Below, piece by piece: positions 17,795-27,183 of a stretch of DNA of 64,000 bases. This stretch comes from Sphaerisporangium album. Lineage in GTDB: Bacteria; Actinomycetota; Actinomycetes; Streptosporangiales; Streptosporangiaceae. The notes under the pieces were generated by a model that was not told the origin of the DNA, did not search any database, and saw only the letters and a list, made by a program, of their open reading frames with translations. A program made the translations under genes and the position numbers. Every line of letters starts with the position of its first letter. The first letter of the stretch is position 1. The stretch covers positions 310,001 to 374,000 of the forward strand of contig NZ_QOIL01000003.1 of the NCBI RefSeq assembly GCF_003323745.1. Direction: 5' to 3'.

Positions 17795-19384
17795 TCACTC
17801 GACTCCGATGAGCAGCGGATAGCCGCCCTGACCGCCCTCGTGGACGGCGACCTCCACGTCAGGACGCGCGGTGTCCAGGTGGGCCTGGACGGCCCGGGCG
17901 AGCGCGTCACCGCCGTCCACGCCGGTGATCAGGGTGACCAGCTCGCTGCCGGAGGAGAGCATGCCGGAGGTGATCCGCACGGCGACGTCCTCCAGGGCGT
18001 CGCCGATCAGGGCGACGTCGCCGTCGATCACGCCGACCACATCCCCGGGGCGGCACACGCCGGCGCTGGTCATGGCGGCGCGGTCGGCGACCCAGACGTG
18101 CCCGTGGCGGGTGTGCCCGGCGGCGTCGGTCATCGCCACCAAGTCGTCGTCGAAGCGGCGCAGCGGGTCGTGGACGGCGAGCGCGGCCAGCCCCTGGACG
18201 GTGGCCTTGGTGGGCAGGACGCTGACGACGGCCCCGTCCTCGCGGGCGATCTCGGCCGCGGCCCGCGCGACGGCGTTGACCCCGGTGTCGTTGGGCAGCA
18301 CCACGACCTCGGTCCCGGCCCGCCGGATGGCCTCCAGCACCGGGGCGAGCGGCGGGCTTGACCCGGGTTCGCGGCGCACGACCACGGCCCCGGCCTCCTG
18401 GAAGAGCCGGGCGATGCCGTCCCCGGCCGCCACGGCGACCACTCCCCTGCCGTGCCCGGCGCGGTGGGGCCGCGCGGGGGCGTCGAGGTAGGTCACCTTG
18501 ACGCGGTACGGCCGCCCGGCGCGCAGGCCCGCCTCGACGGCGGCCCCGGCATCGTCCACGTGGACGTGCACGTTCCACAGGCCGTCTCCGCCGACGACCA
18601 CGAGGGAGTCTCCGAGGGCGTCGAGTTCGGCGCGCAGCTCGGACACGGCGGCGTCTCCGGCCTCCAGCAGGTACATCACCTCGTAGGACGGCCCCTGCAC
18701 GGCGACCGGCTCCGGCCTGGCTGCGGGGGCGGGCACCTCGTACCGGCCCGCGTACGAATCGGTGATCACCGACGCCAGCGCCTCGACGATCACGGTCAGC
18801 CCGGCGGCGCCCGCGTCCACGACGCCGTTGCGGGCGAGGACGTCGAGCTGCGCGGTGGTGCGTCCGAGCGCGGCGCGGGCGGCGGTGGCGGCCTTCCCGG
18901 CCACGTCGGCGAGCTGGTCGGACGCCTCTTCGACGGCCCCCGCCACCGCGCTGAGCACGCTGAGGATCGTGCCCTCGACGGGCCTGGCGACGGCGTCGCG
19001 CGCGGTCTCGGCGGCCCGCGCGAGACCTTTGCGCAGGTCACGGCCAGTTCCGGCCGCGCCGCCGAGTACATCGGACATGCCGCGCAGCGCCTGGCTGACG
19101 ATCACTCCGGAGTTGCCCCTGGCGCCGAGCAGGGCTCCGTGGGCGAGGGTGCGCCAGGTGTGCTCGGCGTCGGCGCCCGCGGGCAGGCCGTCCACGGCCT
19201 CGGCGGCGGAGAGCATCGTCAGGTGGAGGTTCGTCCCGGTGTCGCCGTCGGGGACGGGGAACACGTTCAGCGCGTCGATCTCGGCCCGCACCCGGCCGAG
19301 GGCGTCGGCGCACAGCAGCGCCCAGCGGCGGACGGCCTCGGCGCCGAGGACCTGAAGGGGCTCCTGGACGCGCTCCGAAGGCAT
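17795..19384 (-). CDS. DAK2-domain protein, FakA-like
   Basis: This 529-residue protein has an N-terminal DAK2 kinase domain with the metal/ATP motif VPVPDGDTGTN (about 43-53) and LLGARGNSGVIVSQ, followed by a large DegV-associated C-terminal region. That is the layout of FakA, the ATP-binding subunit of fatty acid kinase, which phosphorylates fatty acids presented by FakB. No FakB/DegV gene is nearby, so the activity is inferred. The ATG at 19384 follows AAGGGA. Actinobacteria commonly carry this gene between rpmB and recG, as here. Confidence 0.85.
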   Translation of the reverse strand: MPSERVQEPLQVLGAEAVRRWALLCADALGRVRAEIDALNVFPVPDGDTGTNLHLTMLSAAEAVDGLPAGADAEHTWRTLAHGALLGARGNSGVIVSQALRGMSDVLGGAAGTGRDLRKGLARAAETARDAVARPVEGTILSVLSAVAGAVEEASDQLADVAGKAATAARAALGRTTAQLDVLARNGVVDAGAAGLTVIVEALASVITDSYAGRYEVPAPAARPEPVAVQGPSYEVMYLLEAGDAAVSELRAELDALGDSLVVVGGDGLWNVHVHVDDAGAAVEAGLRAGRPYRVKVTYLDAPARPHRAGHGRGVVAVAAGDGIARLFQEAGAVVVRREPGSSPPLAPVLEAIRRAGTEVVVLPNDTGVNAVARAAAEIAREDGAVVSVLPTKATVQGLAALAVHDPLRRFDDDLVAMTDAAGHTRHGHVWVADRAAMTSAGVCRPGDVVGVIDGDVALIGDALEDVAVRITSGMLSSGSELVTLITGVDGGDALARAVQAHLDTARPDVEVAVHEGGQGGYPLLIGVE

Positions 19385-19660
19385 TGCGGCTCCCTTTACT
19401 CGGCGCACCGGGCGCATGCAGACGGATGCGGACGGATGCGGACCTCCCGTCGTGCTCTCGTCGGGCGGCGCGGGCGGCGCGACCGCCGATGATGCGCTAC
19501 GGTTGGTGGTACGAGATTATCCCCGTTCGCCGCTTCCCTCGTTTCGCGTGCCGGTGGTGGCATCGGATACCCTCGTGTAGCTAGCCGGTTGTCCCGGCGT
19601 GCCCGACCACCGCTTCTACCTCGGTTTCGGGCCTCTCGACTGATCTAAGGAGCGATGACC

Positions 19661-19846
19661 GTGGCTTCCGTCTGCGACGTTTGCGGCAAGGGGCCGATCT
19701 TCGGCAACAACATCTCGCACTCGCACCGCCGCACCCGCCGCCGCTGGAACCCCAACATCCAGCGTGTGCGCGCCATGGTGGGCAGCACGCCGAAGCGGCT
19801 GAACGTGTGCACCTCCTGCATCAAGGCCGGCAAGGTCACCCGCTGA
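19661..19846 (+). CDS. rpmB: 50S ribosomal protein L28
   Basis: This 61-residue L28 reads ASVCDVCGKGPIFGNNISHS after the initiator. It has CDVC and CTSC pairs, so it is the zinc-binding form. The GTG at 19661 is eight bases after AAGGAG. An ATG at 19655 is in frame but only two bases from that ribosome-binding site. It is divergent from the DAK2 gene. Confidence 0.96.
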   Translation: MASVCDVCGKGPIFGNNISHSHRRTRRRWNPNIQRVRAMVGSTPKRLNVCTSCIKAGKVTR

Positions 19847-19969
19847 CCCTGGCTTTCCGCTCGGCCCGTCGTCCTCGCGTGAGGCGGCGGGCCGTCGTCG
19901 TTCACCGCCGCGATTCAGGGCGTGGCGCGGGGCGCGATGGGTAGCTAATCCCTCGTGCTGAATCCGCCC

Positions 19970-20608
19970 ATGCGCCTGAGCGTGAACGCCTCCACAGGCC
20001 AGAAGGTCACCGTGTCGGTCATCGGGCTGCTCTTCCTCGGTGTGCTCGGCGGCATCGCCGGCGTCGCGGCCCTCGCTCTCAGAAGAACCGAGTCCGGCTT
20101 CGCCGCCGACGGGTTCGCGCCGTCGCCGTTCGACCCCGACGTGAGCGGGTTCCCCTCGACGGCGATCAAGGGGCTGTTCGCCGTGGCCGCCGTGCTGATC
20201 GTCGGATGCCTGGTGACCATGGTGCTCGGCACGTATCGGCGGCAGGCGGTCCTCGACGGCACCGTGCTGGAGGTACGGGGCCTGCTGGGCACGCGCCGGG
20301 CGGACCTCGCGACGTCCCGGGTGTGGATCGACTCCGAGCCGGAGTACGTCAGGAGCCCGCACGGCGAGGGCAACATCCCCACCGGGCGGCGCGTCCCCCA
20401 CCTCATGGCCGAGGATCCGCTCAGCGGCCGCAAGGTCCGCCTGCGCCTGCACAGCATGGCGCGCACCCTGCTGCCGCCGCACGAGCTGAACGCGCTCGCC
20501 GAGGCCGTGGAGTCCGGCTCCCGTGCCGACGCGGAGGCTTCGCAGGCGGCCAGGACCGCGACGATGCTGCGCCGCCTCGCCGACGACCCGATCGCCCGCC
20601 TGCTCTAG
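19970..20608 (+). CDS. Membrane protein with two N-terminal helices
   Basis: I do not recognise this roughly 212-residue protein. It has two hydrophobic helices (about residues 14-36 and 67-88) separated by a 30-residue loop. A soluble C-terminal half follows that resembles a small beta-rich domain (VLDGTVLEVRGLLGTRRADL) and ends in helices. The layout recalls PH-like membrane proteins, but this is a guess. I used the ATG at 19970; an in-frame GTG at 19955 is possible and neither has a good ribosome-binding site. It converges on thiD with a 28-base gap. Confidence 0.7.
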   Translation: MRLSVNASTGQKVTVSVIGLLFLGVLGGIAGVAALALRRTESGFAADGFAPSPFDPDVSGFPSTAIKGLFAVAAVLIVGCLVTMVLGTYRRQAVLDGTVLEVRGLLGTRRADLATSRVWIDSEPEYVRSPHGEGNIPTGRRVPHLMAEDPLSGRKVRLRLHSMARTLLPPHELNALAEAVESGSRADAEASQAARTATMLRRLADDPIARLL

Positions 20609-20636
20609 GAGCCGGCCGTCCGCGGGAGCGGCGGGG

Positions 20637-21422
20637 TCAGCGCCAGCGCCAGGCGTGGTCGACAGGCCCGATGCCCGCGCCCAGCGGGAACCCGTGCGCG
20701 ATCGCCCCGGTGACGTACTGCTTGGCCTTGCCCACGGCCCCCGGGACGTCCTCGCCGAGCGCGAGGTGGGAGGCGATGGCCGAGGCCAGTGTGCAGCCGG
20801 TGCCGTGGGTGTGCCGGTTGTCGTGCCGCTCGGCGCGGAAACGGAACTCGCGGGTGCCGTCGGTGAGCAGGTCGACCGGCGGGCCGGGCAGGTGGCCGCC
20901 CTTGACCAGCACCCACGCGGGCCCGAGCTCCAGCATGGCCTCGGCCGCGGGGCGCAGGCCGTCCTCGTCCTCGACCTTCACCGACGTGAGCTGCTCGACC
21001 TCCCACAGGTTGGGGGTGACGACGGTGGCGACGGGCAGCAGGCGGGTCTTCACGACGTCCACCGCCTCGGGGGCGAGCAGCGGGTCGCCGTGTTTGGAGA
21101 CGCCCACCGGGTCCACCACGACGGGCGCGTTCACCCCGGCCAGCACCTCGGCGACCAGCGTGACGAGCCGCGGGGACGCCAGCATGCCGGTCTTGACGGC
21201 CTCGGCGCCGATATCGCCGAGCACGGAGTCGAGCTGGGCGCGCACGGCCTCGGGCGGCAGCTCCCAGTAGCCCTGGACGCCGACGGAGTTCTGGGCGGTC
21301 ACGGCGGCGATCACGCTCATGCCGTGCACGCCGAGCGCGAGCATCGTCTTCAGATCGGCCTGGATGCCCGCGCCTCCGCCGGAGTCGGACCCTGCGATCG
21401 TCAGCACACGGGGAGGAGTCAC
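20637..21422 (-). CDS. thiD: Hydroxymethylpyrimidine/phosphomethylpyrimidine kinase
   Basis: ThiD phosphorylates hydroxymethylpyrimidine twice to give the pyrimidine half of thiamine. The 261-residue ribokinase-fold protein begins with [19 protein letters not shown] and has [23 protein letters not shown] and the C-terminal anion-hole motif [14 protein letters not shown] with the catalytic Cys. It follows the repeat-bearing membrane protein by 42 bases on the same strand, which looks incidental. thiL, for the last step of thiamine diphosphate synthesis, lies 1.6 kb upstream. Confidence 0.95.
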   Translation of the reverse strand: MTPPRVLTIAGSDSGGGAGIQADLKTMLALGVHGMSVIAAVTAQNSVGVQGYWELPPEAVRAQLDSVLGDIGAEAVKTGMLASPRLVTLVAEVLAGVNAPVVVDPVGVSKHGDPLLAPEAVDVVKTRLLPVATVVTPNLWEVEQLTSVKVEDEDGLRPAAEAMLELGPAWVLVKGGHLPGPPVDLLTDGTREFRFRAERHDNRHTHGTGCTLASAIASHLALGEDVPGAVGKAKQYVTGAIAHGFPLGAGIGPVDHAWRWR

Positions 21423-21464
21423 CCGTCCATCAAACCAGGCGCGCGACGGCCGTACGCCCCGGGA

Positions 21465-22871
21465 CTACCCCCGGATCCCCGCGCCGTCCGGGTCCGCGCT
21501 GATCTGGCACCTGCCCTCGGCGAGCCCGCAGGTGCCGGGGACGGTGGCGTCGCCGTCGGCCGTGAACGAGATGACGATGGACTCGTCCACGCCGAGCGGA
21601 TCGGCCGAGGTCAGCACCAGCGTGTCGCCGTCCTGCTCCCAAATGGCTCCCCGCGCGGCGGTGACGACCCCGCCGACGGGCACCCGCAGCGTCCACCCGT
21701 CCAGCGCCGGGCCCGTGTTGACGACCGAGAGCCTGCCCGTGTAGCCGGTGTCGCTGAGGTCGGCGACGCCGAAGTCGACGGCGACGCGGCCGGGCGTGAT
21801 CGGCCGGCCGTCGTCGGACATCGGGCTCACCTCGGGGGACTGCTGGGGCTGCGTGGGCTGCGCGGTGATGGACGGCTCGGAGGTCCGCAGGGGCTCGGAG
21901 TCCTGCGTGGCCCGGGGGTTCTCCGGGGTTCCGTTCTGCTGCTGCTTGGGGGTGGGGTCGGACTCCGGGGTGCTCCGGTCCGCCGTGCTGGGCCTGGGGG
22001 TCGGGGTCGCGCGGGTGCGCTGCGGGGTGGGGCGCGTGGAGGGTTCGCGACGCCGCGTGCCCTGGGGCGCCGTCGGGTCCGCCGAGCCGGTCGGGGACTC
22101 CGTGTCTGGCGAGGCGGGGTCCGTGACGGACGGGTCGGTCGTGGGGCCATCTCCCAGATCGGTCCCGGCGCCTGCCGAGGGTACGCCCTGGGCCACGGAC
22201 GCGCAGGCCCGGCCCTCGGGACAGTCCGTGGTGGTCATGTCGAGCCGGGTGGACGACAGCTTCACGCCGATGACGGTGGCGGTGACGGCCATCGCGACGG
22301 CGACGGCGGACATGACGGCGATGGAGCGTCCCCGGCGTCCCTTTCGTTGCCCGGTCCCCGTGTGACGGTCCGTCCGCCTGGCGCGCCGCCGGCCGCCGGG
22401 CTCGGGGGCGCGCCGCCCTGCCTCGGGACCGGGGACGCGGCCGACCCGCAGGATCTCGCCCGTGTGCGGGTACGCGCCGGTCTCCCCCGCGGACGGCTCC
22501 GCCCGCGTCCCCCTGGCCTCGGGGAACGGCCCGACAGCCGTCATCTGACCGGTGTGCGGGAACGGATCCCCGGCCTCAGGGAGGGAGCCCACGGCCGCCA
22601 TCTGGCCCGTGTGGGGGAAGGGGTCGGCGGGTGGGGGCGGTGGGCCCGTGGCGCTCATGACCGCGGACGGGCGCTCCCACGCGCGCGGCCAGGTGGACGC
22701 GGCGGGTTCCTCGGGAGGCACGGCGGCGGGAGCGGGCTCCGCGAAGAGGGCGGGGTCGTTCAGCCATTCCTGGGTGCCGCGCTCGTCGTCCCATGCGGGG
22801 TTGCCGTGCTCGTCCCAGCCGTCACCGTCGTCGGCCCCCCGGCCTCGGGGCGTGTGGCGTCCGCGTCCCAT
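21465..22871 (-). CDS. Membrane protein with PHTG repeats and CBM2-like extracellular domain
   Basis: This 468-residue single-pass protein has an N-terminal cytoplasmic part rich in Pro and charged residues. It carries three copies of a motif of the form (D)[12 protein letters not shown] (about 83-95, 102-114 and a diverged [11 protein letters not shown] at 134-144). A basic stretch precedes one membrane helix (about 184-205), then comes a long Ser/Thr/Pro linker (about 220-360). The C-terminal beta-rich domain ([20 protein letters not shown]) resembles a family 2 cellulose-binding module. I know no described protein with this combination. The ATG at 22871 is favoured; the frame extends to 22910. 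Confidence 0.75.
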   Translation of the reverse strand: MGRGRHTPRGRGADDGDGWDEHGNPAWDDERGTQEWLNDPALFAEPAPAAVPPEEPAASTWPRAWERPSAVMSATGPPPPPADPFPHTGQMAAVGSLPEAGDPFPHTGQMTAVGPFPEARGTRAEPSAGETGAYPHTGEILRVGRVPGPEAGRRAPEPGGRRRARRTDRHTGTGQRKGRRGRSIAVMSAVAVAMAVTATVIGVKLSSTRLDMTTTDCPEGRACASVAQGVPSAGAGTDLGDGPTTDPSVTDPASPDTESPTGSADPTAPQGTRRREPSTRPTPQRTRATPTPRPSTADRSTPESDPTPKQQQNGTPENPRATQDSEPLRTSEPSITAQPTQPQQSPEVSPMSDDGRPITPGRVAVDFGVADLSDTGYTGRLSVVNTGPALDGWTLRVPVGGVVTAARGAIWEQDGDTLVLTSADPLGVDESIVISFTADGDATVPGTCGLAEGRCQISADPDGAGIRG

Positions 22872-22905
22872 GAAGCGCCCTTCTCGAAAAATTACAGCGC
22901 CCCAC

Positions 22906-22935
22906 TTCATAACACCTTTAACACGTCTTTGTCAC
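22906..22935 (-). promoter_or_regulatory. Candidate promoter of the repeat-bearing membrane protein
   Basis: On the minus strand GTGACA (22930-22935), an 18-base spacer and TATGAA (22906-22911) approximate a sigma-70 promoter within an unusually AT-rich stretch (22880-22980). The start point would lie about 30 bases before the ATG at 22871. Confidence 0.4.
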
Positions 22936-23003
22936 AATTTTCACGAGACTGATGCACTTCATCGACTGTCACACAGGCCGCGGACCACCCGGTCGGCGGC
23001 CCC

Positions 23004-23978
23004 TCACGACCGGAAGTGGTCCCACCCTCCGTACGCCTCCTCATGGCCGCTGACCTGCACACCTTCCCCTTCGGTGATCCGCCCGACCACCTGCCACTCC
23101 GCGGGAAGCCGTACCTCGGGAGGGAAGACGGCCGCGAGCGCGTGATCCTCGCCACCCGTGAGCATCCACCGCAGCGGGTCCTCCCCCAGCTCCGCCGCGG
23201 CGGCGGCCAGCGGCTCGTCCGGGGACAGGGTGCGGGCGTCGATCTCGACGCGCACGCCGCTCGCCTCCGCGATGTGGCCGACGTCCTGGAGCAGCCCGTC
23301 GCTGACGTCCAGCATCGCCGTGGCGCCGAGCGCGGCGGCGGCGGGCCCGCAGGCGTACGGCGGGCTGGGACGGCGGTGCGCGTCCTCCAGCTCGGCGAAC
23401 CGCGCGGACGTCCCGGCGCGGCCCGCGAGGAACAGCGCGAGCCCCGCCGCCGCGCGCCCGAGCCGGCCCGCCACGGCGAGAACCTGCCCCGGACGCGCGC
23501 CCGACCGCGTGACGGGGGCGCGTCCGCCCAGGTCGCCGAGGGCGGTCACGCCGAGCACGATCCGCTCGGAGCGGACGATGTCCCCCCCGGCGACGCTCGC
23601 CCCGATGGGCGCGCACTCGTCCCTGAACCCGTCGGTCAGCCCGTCGAGCCAGTCCGTCGGCAGGTCTCCGGGCAGGCCCAGGCCCACGACCAGGGCGGTC
23701 GGGGCGGCGCCCATCGCGGCGACGTCGGCGAGGTTCTGCGCCGCCGCCTTCCTGCCGACGTCGTACGGGCTGGACCAATCGCGGCGGAAGTGCCTACCCT
23801 CGAGTAGGAGATCCGTCGTCACGACTATCCGTCCATCGGGAGCACGAAGGACCGCGGCGTCGTCGCCAGGACCGAGCAATACCGCCGGAAATTGAGGCAG
23901 GCGTCCGATAATACGTGCAATGATCCCGAATTCACCAAGATCTGCGACTGTGATAGCACACCTCCAGGTGTGTTCCAT
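23004..23978 (-). CDS. thiL: Thiamine-monophosphate kinase
   Basis: ThiL phosphorylates thiamine monophosphate to the active diphosphate. The 324-residue AIR-synthase-fold protein has LLGPGDDAAVLRAPDG, VVTTDLLLEGRHFRRDW, AAQNLADVAAMGA, ATAMLDVSDGLLQDVGHIA and LTGGEDHALAAV. The ATG at 23978 has no ribosome-binding site, and no better start is in frame. It is divergent from a RAM-domain gene with an 83-base gap. Nearby thiD acts in the same pathway. Confidence 0.94.
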   Translation of the reverse strand: MEHTWRCAITVADLGEFGIIARIIGRLPQFPAVLLGPGDDAAVLRAPDGRIVVTTDLLLEGRHFRRDWSSPYDVGRKAAAQNLADVAAMGAAPTALVVGLGLPGDLPTDWLDGLTDGFRDECAPIGASVAGGDIVRSERIVLGVTALGDLGGRAPVTRSGARPGQVLAVAGRLGRAAAGLALFLAGRAGTSARFAELEDAHRRPSPPYACGPAAAALGATAMLDVSDGLLQDVGHIAEASGVRVEIDARTLSPDEPLAAAAAELGEDPLRWMLTGGEDHALAAVFPPEVRLPAEWQVVGRITEGEGVQVSGHEEAYGGWDHFRS

Positions 23979-24061
23979 GTACGGTGGCGAGTCGGCACTG
24001 ATCTAGATACGGCATTGACACGATAGACAGCAGCGAGCTTCGCCCCCGCCGGGAGGACGTG

Positions 24062-24295
24062 ATGGTGCACGCTTACATCCTTATCCAGACAGAAGTTGGC
24101 AAGGCCGCCGAGGTCGCGGGGGCGATCAAGGTGATCCAAGGTGTGACCCAGGCGGAGGACGTCACCGGCCCGTACGATGTGATCGTCCGCGCCGAGGCCA
24201 ACAACGTGGACGAGCTCGGCAAGCTCGTGGTCGCCCAGATTCAGGCCGTCGAGGGAATCACGCGTACTCTTACCTGTCCGATCGTCCACATCTGA
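24062..24295 (+). CDS. Stand-alone Lrp/AsnC ligand-binding (RAM) domain protein
   Basis: This 77-residue protein is just the C-terminal effector-binding domain of Lrp/AsnC regulators (VHAYILIQTEVGKAAEVAG, then EDVTGPYDVIVRAEANNVDE), without the DNA-binding half. Such SraA/RAM proteins form oligomers that bind amino acids. They may act alone or modify full-length Lrp proteins. GGGAGGA precedes the ATG at 24062. The gene lies between thiL and the DUF3515 gene, which starts 16 bases downstream. Confidence 0.9.
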   Translation: MVHAYILIQTEVGKAAEVAGAIKVIQGVTQAEDVTGPYDVIVRAEANNVDELGKLVVAQIQAVEGITRTLTCPIVHI

Positions 24296-24311
24296 GCGAC
24301 TTCATCCGGGG

Positions 24312-24770
24312 GTGACCGTGGTACGGGCCGTCGCGGCCCTGGCTCTGCTGTCGGCGGGGCTGCTGGCCGGATGCGGCGGAGCCGTCCGGGTCGACCCTCC
24401 GGCTCCCCAGGGGGAGACGGCGGTGGCCTGCGCCGCCATGGTGAAGAGCCTCCCCTCCACTCTCGACGGCGCGGAGCGCGTCCCGTCCGAGCCTGCCTCG
24501 CCGTACGTCGCGGTGTGGGGCTCGGGGGAGATCGCGCTCCGCTGCGGCGTTCCCCGGCCCGCCGCGATGGACCCGATGCAGCAGGTTCCCGAGATCAACG
24601 GCGTGCCGTGGTTCGCCGACCCGGTCAGGCCGTCGCTGTTCACGGCGATCTCCCCCCGCGGCTACGTCGAGGTGACGATCTCCCGCGCGCACCAGGCCGC
24701 GGCGGTGCTGCTCGACCTGGCCTCCCCGGTCAAGACGGCGTTCCCGCCCGCCGGCGCCTCGCCCGCCTGA
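24312..24770 (+). CDS. DUF3515-family lipoprotein
   Basis: This 152-residue actinobacterial lipoprotein has a signal peptide ending in a lipobox LLAGC (Cys21), so it is probably anchored outside the membrane. The mature part has two further cysteines (VACAAMVK and ALRCGVPRP) that could pair. I assign it to DUF3515 from its size, sequence style and position between ddl and thiL, as in related genomes. Its function is unknown. The start is GTG at 24312; GTG at 24318 is also possible. It converges on ddl with a three-base gap. Confidence 0.8.
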   Translation: MTVVRAVAALALLSAGLLAGCGGAVRVDPPAPQGETAVACAAMVKSLPSTLDGAERVPSEPASPYVAVWGSGEIALRCGVPRPAAMDPMQQVPEINGVPWFADPVRPSLFTAISPRGYVEVTISRAHQAAAVLLDLASPVKTAFPPAGASPA

Positions 24771-24773
24771 GCG

Positions 24774-25889
24774 TCACCGCAGGCCGGCGGGCCGGTCGAG
24801 CGCCAGCCGGATCAGCCGGTCGACCAGCTCGGGGTACGACACGCCGGAGGCCGCCCACAGCTGCGGCGCCACCGACATCGCCGTGAACCCGGGCATCGTG
24901 TTGATCTCGTTCACGATCAGCCGGCCGTCCGGGGTGTAGAAGAAGTCGACCCGGGACAGCCCCTCGCAGCCGAGCGCCTCGAAGGCCCGTACGGCCATCT
25001 GCCGCAGCTCCTCGCTCGCCGCCGCGGGGATGTCGGCGGGCACCGCGAGCGACATGTCCGACCCGATGTACTTGGCCGAGAAATCGAAGAACTCGTGGTT
25101 CTCGTTCACCAGGACCTCGCCGGGCAGGCTCGCGGCGGGCGGCTCGTCGCCCGGCGACTCCAGCACGGCGCACTCGATCTCACGTCCCTCGATCGCGGCC
25201 TCCACCAGCACCTTCGGGTCGTGCTCGCGGGCGTGCTCGATGGCCCGCTCCAGCTCCACGGCGTCCTCGGCCCGCGAGATGCCCTGGCTGGACCCGGCGC
25301 GGGACGGCTTGACGAACACCGGCCACCCGAGGTCCTCCACGTCCTTGAGGACGCGGTCGCGGTCGAGCCGCCAGTCACGGTCGCGCACCACGACGTACGG
25401 CCCGACGGGGAGCCCGGCGGCGGCCAGGAGCGTCTTCATGTACGCCTTGTCCATGCCGACCGCGCTGGCCAGCACGCCCGAGCCGACGTAGCGCACGCCG
25501 GCCATCTCCAGAAGGCCCTGGATGGTGCCGTCCTCGCCGTACGCGCCGTGCAGCATCGGGAAGACGACGTCGACCTCGCCGAGCGAGCCGGGGATGCGCC
25601 CCGCGTCGAGCGTCACGAGCTGCCCGGTGCCCGACGGCAGCGCGAGCGCCGTGCCGCTGTCGTCGACCGAGGGCAGTTCGCCGCCCTCGATCGCGAACCT
25701 CTGGTCGTCCGAGGCCAGCACCCACCGGCCGTCCGGGGCGATGCCGATGGGCACGACGTCGTACTTGGACCGGTCTATGGCGTCGAGGACACTGCCGGCG
25801 CCCATGAGGGAGACCGCGTGCTCGGAGTTGCGACCGCCGAAGACGACCGCCACGCGCACGCGCGGCCGAGATTCATGCTGGTGGTTCAT
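24774..25889 (-). CDS. ddl: D-alanine--D-alanine ligase
   Basis: Ddl joins two D-alanines for peptidoglycan precursors. The 371-residue ATP-grasp protein has VRVAVVFGGRNSEHAVSLMG, the P-loop-like FVKPSRAGSSQGISR, VLVEAAIEGREIECAVLES and the metal site GLSRVDFFYTPDGRLIVNEI. NEINTMPGFTAMS then provides the active-site closure. Length is typical for actinobacteria. It is downstream of the gpsA/PLP-enzyme pair on the same strand with a 40-base gap. Confidence 0.96.
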   Translation of the reverse strand: MNHQHESRPRVRVAVVFGGRNSEHAVSLMGAGSVLDAIDRSKYDVVPIGIAPDGRWVLASDDQRFAIEGGELPSVDDSGTALALPSGTGQLVTLDAGRIPGSLGEVDVVFPMLHGAYGEDGTIQGLLEMAGVRYVGSGVLASAVGMDKAYMKTLLAAAGLPVGPYVVVRDRDWRLDRDRVLKDVEDLGWPVFVKPSRAGSSQGISRAEDAVELERAIEHAREHDPKVLVEAAIEGREIECAVLESPGDEPPAASLPGEVLVNENHEFFDFSAKYIGSDMSLAVPADIPAAASEELRQMAVRAFEALGCEGLSRVDFFYTPDGRLIVNEINTMPGFTAMSVAPQLWAASGVSYPELVDRLIRLALDRPAGLR

Positions 25890-25929
25890 GATTCCCGAAT
25901 CTACCTTGCGCCCTTGTCGTCACCGCTTG

Positions 25930-27183
25930 TCAGGTACGGGTGGCGGCGTTCGAGCGCAGCGCGTCAAGGGCGTCGGTGACGTCCGCGATCAGGTCCTCGG
26001 CGTCCTCCAGGCCGATGGAGAAGCGCACGGCGCCCGCGTCCACCCCGGAGGCGGTGAGCCCCGCCTCGTCGAGCCGGCCGCGTGTGGTGGAGGCGACGTG
26101 GGCCACCTTGGTCTGCGTGCCGCCGATGGAGGTCGCGATGCGCGCGAGCCGAAGGGTGTCCGCCAGCATGACGCCCGCCTCGTAGCCGCCGTGCGGGGTG
26201 ACGGTCACCGACGCCCCGAACCGGGTGCCCTCGGGGCCCGCGTCGAAGAGCTGGCGGGCGAGCTGATGGCCGGGGTGGGAGGGCAGACCGGGGTAGTCGA
26301 CGCGGCGGACGGCCGGGTGCTTGGCCACGGCGGCGGCGAAGACCATCGCGGTCGCGCACATGCGGCGCACGCGCAGCGGCAGCGTCTCCAGGCTGCGGCG
26401 CAGCAGGAACGCGTCGTCCGGGGACAGGGTGGACCCGGTGTCGATGCGGACCTCGCGCACCTTGCCGATCAGGTCGGGACGGCCCACCACGGCCCCGCCC
26501 GTGCAGTCGTCGTGGCCGCCGAGGTATTTGGTCGCGGAGTGGAGCACCAGGTCGGCGCCGTGCTCCAGGGGGCGGCAGACCACGGGCGTGGCCAGCGTCG
26601 AGTCGACCACCAGCAGCGCGCCCGCGTCCCGGGCGATGCGGTAGAGGCCCCGGATGTCGGCGACGGCCATCGTGGGGTTGGTCAGCGTCTCCGCGTAAAT
26701 GATCTTGGTGGTGGGCTTCACGGCGGCGTGCACGCGGCGCAGGTCGGAGTAGTCGACGAAGTCCGCCGACACGCCGAAGCGCGACAGCACATTGGTCAGC
26801 AGCGAGTACGTGCCGCCGTACACCGGCGCGGGCGCGACGACGTGCGACCCGGAGCGTAAGAAGGCCAGCAGGACGGCGTTGACGGCCGCCATGCCCGAGG
26901 CGAACGCCTGGCCTGAGACGTCCTCGGGGGCCGCCGCGCCCTCCAGCGAGGCCACGCCCGAGGCGAACGCGGCGACCGTGGGGTTGTCGATCCTGCTGTA
27001 GGCGAAGCCGGGCGCCCGCTCGCCCAGCACGTCGGCGTACTCGGCGGAGTTCTCGAAGCTCCAGGACGCGCTGCGCCACACGGGCAGCCCGATCGGAAGC
27101 TGGCGGGGGGCGGGCGCGGGGGGTAAGTGGATCGCGCGGGTGTTCTCTCCGAGTCTCCTGCGCATGCGTCGAGAAGGTTTCAC
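25930..27183 (-). CDS. Cystathionine gamma-synthase/lyase-type PLP enzyme
   Basis: This 417-residue protein is a Cys/Met-metabolism fold-type I PLP enzyme. The Schiff-base lysine is in [12 protein letters not shown] (Lys219), and it has the cofactor-binding [12 protein letters not shown] and [12 protein letters not shown]. Whether it makes or breaks cystathionine, homocysteine or methionine cannot be decided from motifs. The GTG at 27183 overlaps the gpsA stop as GTGA, so translation is coupled; an internal ATG at 27165 is an alternative. No other methionine genes are adjacent, which makes the grouping with gpsA and ddl odd. Confidence 0.85.
   Translation of the reverse strand: MKPSRRMRRRLGENTRAIHLPPAPAPRQLPIGLPVWRSASWSFENSAEYADVLGERAPGFAYSRIDNPTVAAFASGVASLEGAAAPEDVSGQAFASGMAAVNAVLLAFLRSGSHVVAPAPVYGGTYSLLTNVLSRFGVSADFVDYSDLRRVHAAVKPTTKIIYAETLTNPTMAVADIRGLYRIARDAGALLVVDSTLATPVVCRPLEHGADLVLHSATKYLGGHDDCTGGAVVGRPDLIGKVREVRIDTGSTLSPDDAFLLRRSLETLPLRVRRMCATAMVFAAAVAKHPAVRRVDYPGLPSHPGHQLARQLFDAGPEGTRFGASVTVTPHGGYEAGVMLADTLRLARIATSIGGTQTKVAHVASTTRGRLDEAGLTASGVDAGAVRFSIGLEDAEDLIADVTDALDALRSNAATRT

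Noticed and set aside
15593-18361. A 922-codon plus-strand frame across recG and the DAK2 gene
   Set aside because: It is antisense to two recognisable proteins, has no domain-like sequence and shows the composition of a GC-bias shadow.
19542-19573. Possible rpmB promoter (TACCCT at 19568-19573)
   Set aside because: The -10-like hexamer is plausible, but the only upstream -35 candidate is poor and the spacing is too long.
24014-24019. A perfect TTGACA upstream of the RAM-domain gene
   Set aside because: No -10-like hexamer occurs 16-19 bases downstream, so I do not call a promoter.
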